Assembly: GCF_963678635.1 (NCBI RefSeq)
Contig: NC_087068.1
Coordinates: forward strand, 31,994,318 to 32,058,317
Reading direction: 5' to 3'
Length of the DNA: 64,000 bases
Origin: Symsagittifera roscoffensis
Taxonomy: Eukaryota > Xenacoelomorpha > Acoela > Convolutidae
A program made the position numbers and the translations under genes. Each line of letters begins with the position of its first letter. The stretch's first letter is position 1. A model generated the notes under the pieces. That model did not search any database, was not told where the DNA came from, and saw only the letters and a program-made list of their open reading frames with translations. This document shows, in pieces, positions 56,200 through 64,000 of the stretch.

Positions 56200-57115
56200 G
56201 TTTCGACAGAAAATCTTCTTGAAAAAATAGAACCATTATATTCAAAAACGAGCTAGAAGGCCGGATGGTTTCCCACCAATTTTTTTCCACAAAACCGGTA
56301 GGCGAATGGCAGTCACTCGAACAAAAAATTTTAAATATAAAGAGCGTCAGGAAATTACCAATCAGATGAAAACTGGCAGCGGGGACACCAGTGTTCAAAA
56401 AAGGAGATAGGCGTGGATAAGACAACAACCGACCTGTATCACTCCTAAAAATTATGCGTAAAACCTTTGAAAAGTGTGTTTGTAAACATTTATGAAAGCA
56501 CTTCGCAGAGCACTTAAACTCGATCCAGCATGGTTTTGTCAAGAATTTTTCAGTGGTCACAAACATGCGTAGTTTCCTCAAGAAATATCACAACGATCTA
56601 GACGAAGGTCTTCGTTTTTTACACATACTTTTACAACGCGTTTGATAAATTTTACCATAATGAATTTCTCAAAAAACGTGGTCATGAAGCGTTTTGGATT
56701 TGCTGAGTTGGTGTTTTGAATGACTATCTTAGTGGGCGAAAGCATTTTCTTCGTGTAGATAACACTATTTCCAGTGTACTGGAGGTGCCAAGCGGTGTAC
56801 CACAGGATCTCCACTAGTTTTTCACCACTCTACACAGCGCTCTCTGTTCTGTATATTTATTAATGAATCGCCGGATGTACTAAATTTTACCTACCCTTAC
56901 TTGTTTGCTGATGATATAATGATTCTTTCCTTAAGCAAGATTTATAGACAAGTACAGTTAGACTTAGAATCCATTGATACCTGGGTCAGCAAAAACAAAA
57001 TGAGTCTAGCCAGGGACAACTATTTCAAGATTACTTTAAGAGGAATTGAGACTCAGTTATTTTTACAAAAAGGTTTCATAGAACAAGCAGACATTATGAA
57101 GGACCTAGGCTTGCT
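56200..57115 (+). pseudogene. Non-LTR RT, unit 1
   Basis: Fragments KARRPDGFPPIFFHKTG (56250), QHGFVKNF, VSGGAKRC-like motif B region (56780), and the 72-codon frame 56901-57119 starting MFADDIMILSLSK (motif C) and SIDTWVSKNKMSLARD. Broken in several places. Confidence 0.8.
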
Positions 57116-58769
57116 TTGAACAAAAACCTGAAATGACATACACACAAATAAACTAGGTTGAAGACGGCTAATATAATTTTCTCTCCTGGAAAAGAATGTT
57201 TCTTACAAATTGAAAACATTGTGAAAACTGGGCTCGTACAAATTCATTGCGTGTGCCAATTTTGTTATGTATGTATTTCATTGTGATGCGCTCTCAAAAT
57301 CCGGCATGTAGAGTCTTGAAAAATCCTTAAAAAAGCTATCCTGTGGATAAAGGGGACAAAAGATGCCAGTTACCTCAGTCAGTTAATGTTTTTACCACTC
57401 CCAATGTTTTCCAACTAAATGGACATCTTTTGATTGCAAAAATAGTGTTGAAACTGAGTCCAATCAAATTTTATCAAGTAAAAGTAAATTATTGAGAAGA
57501 AACTCTAAATTTTTTAAACTAAGTAAAATGAGAACAAAAAAAGCAATAGGAGAATTCTCGTTTAGAACTTTTAGAGCAATAAACAGATTAATTGAATTTT
57601 TGGATTTCACTAGATTGTTGGGCTCGAAAAACAGAATTTTGAAGATGATGTGGAATTATGTCAATATGAACTTTTCAGAGGCTAAAATCTGCAGCTGGTT
57701 AAGTGTAAGTGATTGCAGTGGCTGCAAAACACGAAAAGGAAATTAAAAAGAACTCACTGGTAGCAATCCCATCAGCAGGCTCTCCACTAAGTCCACTTCT
57801 GTTTGTGTTTTTTAATTGACTTACCGGATGTACTTAAAACTAGCGACCCCTACTATAGGAGTCCGTAAGCAAGAGTTATGTTCAAGTACAGTTAGACTTA
57901 GGCTCCACTGATTCCTGGGTCAGCAAAAACAAGATGAGTCTAGTGAGGGACAAATTATTCAAGATTATCTTAAAAGGAACTGAGACTCAGTTATTTATAC
58001 AAAAAGCTGTCATAGAACAAGCAGACAATATGAAGGACCTAGGCTTGCTTTTAAACAAAAACCTGAAATGACATACACAAAAATAAACTAGGTTGAAGAC
58101 GGCTAATATAATTTTCTCTCCTGGAAAAGAATGTTTCTTACAAATTGAAAACATTGTGAAAACTGGGCTCGTACAAATTCATTGCGTGTGCCAATTTTGT
58201 TATGTATATATTTCATTGTGATGCGCTCTCAAAATCCGGCATGTAGAGTCTTGAAAAATCCTTAAAAAAGCTATCCTGTGGATAAAGGGGACAAAAGATG
58301 CCAGTTACCTCAGTCAGTTAATGTTTTTACCACTCCCAATGTTTTCCAACTAAAGGACCATCTTTTGGTTGCTAAAATGAGTGTTGAAACTGAGTCCAAC
58401 CAAATTTTACCATGTAAACAATTATATTGAGAAGAAACTCTAAAATTTTCAAACTAAGTAAAACGAGAACAAAAGAAGCAAGAAGAGAAATCTCGTTTAA
58501 AGTTTTAGAAAAATGAACAAGTTGAATGAGTTTGTGGATTTCACTAGATGGTTGAGCTCGAAAATCAGAATTTTGAATATGACCTGGAATTATGTAAATG
58601 TGAACTTTTCAGAAGCAAATATCTGCAGCTGGTTAATTGTACGTGATTGCAGTGGCTGCAGAACCTCGAGGAGGCAATTATAAAGAACTCACTGGGAGTA
58701 ATCTCATCAGCAGTAGCTGTTAGTTTGAGTCAATAACAACAACAAAAACAACAACAACAACAAAAACAA

Positions 58770-58805
<36 letters not shown>

Positions 58806-58952
58806 AAACAACATCAATAATAACATATTCGAGCTCACTACGTTTGCCGTACCAGACAACTTATAACTCTAGACAACTAATAACTCTCTTTTAAATTTCT
58901 AGTCAAGTTGTACATGGAGTATAACTAGAACATTAGTAGCCGGCTCTTTATT

Positions 58953-59477
58953 TCATCGCCCGTGTAGATCTCTGACCTTCAGCTCAGCAGTACCGCCTAC
59001 CTCGTTACTGCATACAAGAAAAAGCTGACCAACTGGGGAGTCCTCTTTTCGTTGTTCTATAATCATCCTGGCTAAACGTCGCACTGTTTGGCCGACATTG
59101 GTGGAGATACACCCACTACTTGTAAGCTTATAAACCTCTTTGGATCTCATTTCACGTGCAAAGGAAGTTTTGAGGGATGGCGAGACTGTTTTTAAAGATC
59201 TTGTTCTAAAAGTCATTTGTGCCCCCGGATATTTGCCGCAACTTTGCAGCTAACAGTTGCAATGATTTACCTGGATATTGCACTATCATGTCGGACGGGG
59301 TAGATTATCATTTCTCTGTTTTGATGCCGTAACCTCTAAGACTTTCTTTCACTCAAGGATCTTGTTGAGGGTTTCAAACCTTACAATTTCCGACCGTTTT
59401 TCTCGATAATGATTTTCAGACCATTGCTTCCAAATTCTCTCCATTGTCCTGTCAAGGTTACCATTTTTGAGGTACTT
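58953..59477 (-). pseudogene. Penelope-like GIY-YIG fragment, unit 2
   Basis: Copy of 54587-55110 with one amino-acid difference visible in the 87-codon frame (Gly to Glu in MIIxQRKED). Confidence 0.75.
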
Positions 59478-60565
59478 CTGAAAACCCGATCTCACAAAAA
59501 TTTTATGGATGATCACTTAGTGCTGTCAAAAAATGGAATAAAATTATTTGAATTAAAGCACAACATTGCTGACTCGTGTGCAGCATGCAGAAGGAAAAAA
59601 GATGCTAGCAAACTAGACAGGTGCTTTTTCTATAACTCACCCCATAGTAGCAAATAAATTTAAAATAAGGAAGATTTTGAAAAAATAGAGCACAAAATCC
59701 CAAACGTACCCCGTTTTTAATATGCGCAGACATTAATTTTCCAAACACCAGTTGAGATACTCTAATGATTATCGATGAGCATGAGCTAACCATTGTCGAC
59801 CTAGTTGATGAAAAACAGTTGAAACAAGCGGTAGATTTATGTCGTTTTCAAATAACCTGCTTGATGGGCGTTCTATCGAAACTGTCTTGTCCATGTTGGA
59901 AAAAACCAGTTGATTCATAAAGTCATGACTGCTCAGACTGACGTGCAGTATAATTTTTGGTGGAATATCAGCACAAAATTATCAAGCAGTTCCTACAGAA
60001 CTACAGAAGCCTCGGCAATGCTGACTTTGGCCAAGATAATAGGATGATGGAATCAATAGCTTTTGAGCCAGCTGTTATACCAAGATAGATAAAATGAGTG
60101 AAGAATTGCATCAATTTTTTGATGATGTCATAGTGGTACGTTTTCCACGAAGAACAGGAAATTAAAAATCTCTCCCTCTATGGATTTCCACAAGCAACCC
60201 TAACTTAGTAACTAGACGACAAACACAACATTAATTACTTGTAGCAAAGCCTACAAGCTACAGGAAGACACACGTTGATAGTTTAAGAGCAATTTTAACT
60301 GAAACAGCGAAAAGCCACAGACTTAGATATCAGCAAAATCTTATGAAACAAAGAAACACAAACCTGATTTTTGAAAACCTTCCAACTTAAAACAAGTTCT
60401 GTAATTTACCCAAAGTAGTAACTAAAGATGCAGAAGTAGCAGTAATCAAAACAAAAAAAGTAGACCCATTGAACTACTTTATTCATTCTGTTATTTCAAG
60501 GAAAGATTCATTTCAGGTTGAAGAAACAACAATAGAAAAACCAAACTTGACGAATTTATTTTAGT

Positions 60566-61485
60566 GTTTCGACAGAAAATCTTCTTGAAAAAATAGCACC
60601 ATTATATTCAAAAACGAGCTAGAAGGCCGGATGGTTTCCCACCAATTTTTTTCCACAAAACCGGTAGGCGAATGGCAATCACTCGAACAAAAAATTTTAA
60701 ATATAAAGAGCGTCAGGAAATTACCAATCAGATGAAAACTGGCAGCGGGGACACCAGTGTTCAAAAAAGGAGATAGGCGTGGATAAGACAACAACCGACC
60801 TGTATCACTCCTAAAAATTATGCGTAAAACCTTTGAAAAGTGTGTTTGTAAACATTTATGAAAGCACTTCGCAGAGCACTTAAACTCGATCCAGCATGGT
60901 TTTGTCAAGAATTTTTCAGTGGTCACAAACATGCGTAGTTTCCTCAAGAAATATCACAACGATCTAGACGAAGGTCTTCGTTTTTTACACATACTTTTAC
61001 AACGCGTTTGATAAATTTTACCATAATGAATTTCTCAAAAAACGTGGTCATGAAGCGTTTTGGATTTGCTGAGTTGGTGTTTTGAATGACTATCTTAGTG
61101 GGCGAAAGCATTTTCTTCGTGTAGATAACACTATTTCCAGTGTACTGGAGGTGCCAAGCGGTGTACCACAGGATCTCCACTAGTTTTTCACCACTCTACA
61201 CAGCGCTCTCTGTTCTGTATATTTATTAATGAATCGCCGGATGTACTAAATTTTAGCTACCCTTACTTGTTTGCTGATGATATAATGATTCTCTCCTTAA
61301 GCAAGATTTATAGACAAGTACAGTTAGAATTAGAATCCATTGATACCTGGGTCAGCAAAAACAAAATGAGTCTAGCCAGGGACAAATATTTCAAGATTAA
61401 TTTAAGAGGAATTGAGACTCAGTTATTTTTACAAAAAGGTTTCATAGAACAAGCAGACATTATGAAGGACCTATGCTTGCTTTGA
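60566..61485 (+). pseudogene. Non-LTR RT, unit 2
   Basis: Copy of 56200-57115. The motif C frame 61267-61485 starts MFADDIMILSLSK; a few substitutions (for example Asp to Glu after VQL). Confidence 0.8.
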
Positions 61486-61550
61486 ACAAAAACCTGAAAT
61501 GACATACACACAAATAAACTAGGTTGAAGACGGCTAATATAATTTTCTCT

Positions 61551-62450
61551 CCTGGAAAAGAATGTTTCTTACAAATTGAAAACATTGTGAAAACTGGGCT
61601 CGTACAAATTCATTGCGTGTGCCAATTTTGTTATGTATGTATTTCATTGTGATGCGCTCTCAAAATCCGGCATGTAGAGTCTTGAAAAATCCTTAAAAAA
61701 GCTATCCTGTGGATAAAGGGGACAAAAGATGCCAGTTACCTCAGTCAGTTAATGTTTTTACCACTCCCAATGTTTTCCAACTAAAGGACCATCTTTTGGT
61801 TGCTAAAATGAGTGTTGAAACTGAGTCCAACCAAATTTTACCATGTAAACAATTATATTGAGAAGAAACTCTAAAATTTTCAAACTAAGTAAAACGAGAA
61901 CAAAAGAAGCAAGAAGAGAAATCTCGTTTAGAAATTTTAGAAGGATAAATAGATTGAATGAGTTTGTGGATTTCAGTAGATTGTTGGGCTCGAAAAACAG
62001 AATTTTGAAGATGATGTGGAATTATGTCAATATGAACTTTTCAGAGGCTAAAATCTGCAGCTGGTTAAGTGTAAGTGATTGCAGTGGCTGCAAAACACGA
62101 AAAGGAAATTAAAAAGAACTCACTGGTAGCAATCCCATCAGCAGGCTCTCCACTAAGTCCACTTCTGTTTGTGTTTTTTAATTGACTTACCGGATGTACT
62201 TAAAACTAGCTACCCCTACTATAGGAGTCCGTAAGCAAGAGTTATGTTCAAGTACAGTTAGACTTAGGCTCCACTGATTCCTGGGTCAGCAAAAACAAGA
62301 TGAGTCTAGTGAGGGACAAATTATTCAAGATTATCTTAAAAGGAACTGAGACTCAGTTATTTATACAAAAAGCTGTCATAGAACAAGCAGACAATATGAA
62401 GGACCTAGGCTTGCTTTTAAACAAAAACCTGAAATGACATACACAAAAAA
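61551..62450 (+). repeat. Array unit 3, partial and recombinant
   Basis: Begins like unit 1 and 2 starts, but at about 61780-61930 follows the second sub-repeat type (ACTAAAGGACCATC...) and then, after about 61980, the first sub-repeat type (GGCTCGAAAAACAGAATTTTGAAG). It stops matching at about 62450. Confidence 0.85.
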
Positions 62451-62529
62451 ATCATTTTTCAGTTAGGGACATTTTTTGATTCTGACATGTCAATTTTCAA
62501 ATTTTCAGTCTTTTTATACTTGAATTTAA

Positions 62530-63740
62530 ATTTAGCGTTAGTAGCCAGCTCCTTATTTCATCGCCCGTGTAGATTTCTGACTTCAACTCAGCAGTACCGC
62601 CTAGCTAATTACTGCATTCAAGAAAATACTGCCTACTGGGGAGTCCGCTTATCAGTGCTCAATAATCATCCTGGCTAAATTATCCCGGCCTGTTTAGCCG
62701 ACATGGGTGGAGAAACATCCATTAATTGTCAGCGTATAAACATCTTTGGATCTCATTTGACGTGCAGATGAAATAGTGATGGATGGTAAGCGTGTTTTTA
62801 AATTTTTTGTTGTAAAAAACATTTTTCTGGCCCGGATATTTGCTGCAATTTTGCAGCTAACAGTTGCAATAATTTATCTCAAAATTGCACTGTCAATCAG
62901 AAGGAGGTTGACTATCATTTCTCTGTTTTGATGCCGTAACCTTTAAATCTTTCCTTTTCTCAAGGATCTTGTTAAGAATTTTAAACCTTGCATTGTCCGA
63001 CCATTTTTCCTGATATTAATTTTTAGTCCATTGCTTCCAATTTTTTTGCTAATGTCTTGTTCAAAATCACTTCTATGTTGAGGTACTTCTGAAAACCTGA
63101 TGAAACGTCCCTTCATTAACGTTTCTTTGTACAGCAAAGAAGCGCAGCCTATAAAAATGAGAATTTTCCTGTTATCTGTGAGTTGTTGGAACCATCCACA
63201 TGTGACCTGAGTTTACGTTTACTTTTAAATCCAATAAGTCAAACTACCGTTACAATCAAGTTCTTCTAAAGCAAACTGCAAATTTGGATGCAACTTATTG
63301 GCAGCCCTCTGAACTACCCCAGGTTCGCCTCTCACACTATTAACTATTTCATCCACATATCTTAGAAAAGCTTGAACACTATTGTCATTCTGACTTGTTT
63401 CCTGCTGTTCTTTGCAAACCATGCAAAAACGGTCAATTTTGGACTCCAATGTGTTAACACACCCTAAGTGGACCTGTTCAAACAGGCTGTGCATTTTACT
63501 CCTTCAGTTACTTTTTTTACCTTTTTCTGGCATCCAGGGAAGACTCCCTTTTTATCCTCATTTTGGAAACGTCAATTTTGCTAATCTATTCATTAATGCA
63601 GCTTCGTATTCTTTGAGTTACAAATTGGCCAGTATAACTGCTCGAGAGGCGACTTTTGCTGAACAGTCTTTTTGTACAAACTGCAAACCATTGCATTTAA
63701 AGAGTACCTTACCCACAGTCAAGTTTATAGCTTTTTCATA
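62530..63740 (-). mobile_element. Penelope-like element, longer relic (RT plus GIY-YIG)
   Basis: On the minus strand: a CNGLQFVQKDC-like segment near 63690, a PHD-like cluster near 63530-63410, RT catalytic box FLRYVDEIVNSVRG (63380-63340) with the last Asp of the usual YVDD changed to Glu, LHPNLQFALEELDCNGSLTY, LLYKETLMKG, GSNGLKINIRKNGR and finally a decayed GIY-YIG end (DVYTLTINGC, THVGQTG, ADSPVG) at about 62760-62600. Frames 63494-63225 and 63137-62943 are open. Diverged from the array copies. Confidence 0.8.
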
Positions 63741-63802
63741 GCTTTGCGAGATAAATCCGGAAGATTGGTTTGCTTTATACAATCTCCTCGGGGCTACAGT
63801 GG
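63741..63802. other. Junction between Penelope-like relic and array RT
   Basis: Short sequence with no match noted. The RT fragment starts abruptly after it. Confidence 0.4.
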
Positions 63803-64000
63803 CTGTTCTGTATATTTATTAATGAATCGCCGGATGTACTAAATTTTAGCTACCCTTAGTTGTTTGCTGATGATATAATGATTCTCTCCTTAAGCAAGAT
63901 TTATAATCAAGTACAGTTAGACTTAGAATCCATTGATAACTGGGTCAGCAAAAACAAAATAAACTGGGTCTAGCCAGGGACAAATATTTCAAGATTACTT
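63803..64000 (+). pseudogene. Array-type non-LTR RT fragment, runs off the window
   Basis: Matches 61217 onward: NESPDVLNFSYP, FADDIMILSLSK. It has a 10-bp insertion near 63959-63968 duplicating AAACTGGGTC-like sequence. The array probably continues beyond the window. Confidence 0.8.

Larger units (their letters stand above)
52800..57184 (+). repeat. Array unit 1 (about 4390 bp)
   Basis: Nearly identical to 57185-61550. Order: RT C-terminus (53102-53356), second RT mid/C-terminal sub-repeat (53380-54290), (AAC)n, Penelope-like fragment on the minus strand (54587-55110), endonuclease relic (55339-55470), RT (56200-57115). Length differs from unit 2 mostly by the (AAC)n. Confidence 0.9.
57185..61550 (+). 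repeat. Array unit 2 (about 4366 bp)
   Basis: Same content as unit 1 with rare substitutions: (AAC)n at 58735-58813, Penelope-like fragment at 58953-59477, endonuclease remnant near 59706, RT at 60566-61485. Confidence 0.9.

Noticed and set aside
56195-56581. 128-codon minus-strand ORF and its copy at 60561-60947
   Set aside because: Opposite strand of the non-LTR RT fingers region, where the plus strand gives recognised RT motifs.
1-64000. A host gene with introns
   Set aside because: Every recognisable domain belongs to a mobile element; no convincing exon chain of a cellular gene was seen.

Overview
The window looks like repeat-rich DNA from a multicellular animal, most likely an invertebrate. 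It is almost entirely a stack of transposable elements: non-LTR retrotransposons, a very large Ty3/gypsy-like element, an R2-like element pair, a Maverick/Polinton and Penelope-like fragments. No host gene, rRNA, convincing tRNA, operon or CRISPR array was found. Cnidarians are a reasonable guess because such element families coexist there, but that is inference. Most pol-type reading frames carry stops and frameshifts, so these are mainly relics.

Layout. (1) 1-3073: 5'-truncated CR1/jockey-type non-LTR retrotransposon (+) with AP endonuclease, reverse transcriptase (RT), a poly(A) signal and a (CTT)n tail. (2) 3074-3816 and 25521-26255: a dispersed direct repeat of about 740 bp bracketing the next region. 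(3) 4243-22908, minus strand: a giant Ty3/gypsy-like element. Reading on the minus strand it has a coiled-coil and capsid gag, a CCHC knuckle, a DTG protease, RT, RNase H and an integrase. After the integrase comes an unusually long tail encoding a macrodomain-like protein, a coiled-coil plus SGNH-hydrolase ORF of 561 codons, a second SGNH-like domain and several unknown ORFs. The tail contains a near-perfect 2970-bp tandem duplication (7041-10010 and 10011-12980). (4) 23205-23890: a 21-bp minisatellite. (5) 26340-29960 (+) and 33056-29990 (-): two relics of one retroelement family, tail to tail, each with an SGNH esterase-like domain and RT, and with PHD-like, CCHC and PD-(D/E)XK-like regions. 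(6) 33360-48002: a decayed 14.6-kb Polinton with terminal inverted repeats of about 420 bp. It holds protein-primed PolB on the minus strand. On the plus strand are packaging ATPase, integrase, two capsid-type proteins and an adenain-like protease. A 60-bp CRE-like satellite and unassigned ORFs lie between the two arms. (7) 48664-52445: an esterase-bearing CR1-like relic. (8) About 52800-62450: a hierarchical tandem array of 4.37-kb units built from the same non-LTR family, (AAC)n tails and a Penelope-like fragment. (9) 62530-63740: a longer Penelope-like relic (-) with a PHD-like cysteine cluster just before its RT active site. (10) 63803-64000: the start of another array-type RT fragment.

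The most interesting theme is the repeated presence of SGNH/GDSL-type hydrolase domains in at least three otherwise different retroelement types in one window. In the giant gypsy-like element this is combined with a macrodomain-like ORF, giving a virus-sized cargo tail whose ORFs are far more open than its own pol genes.
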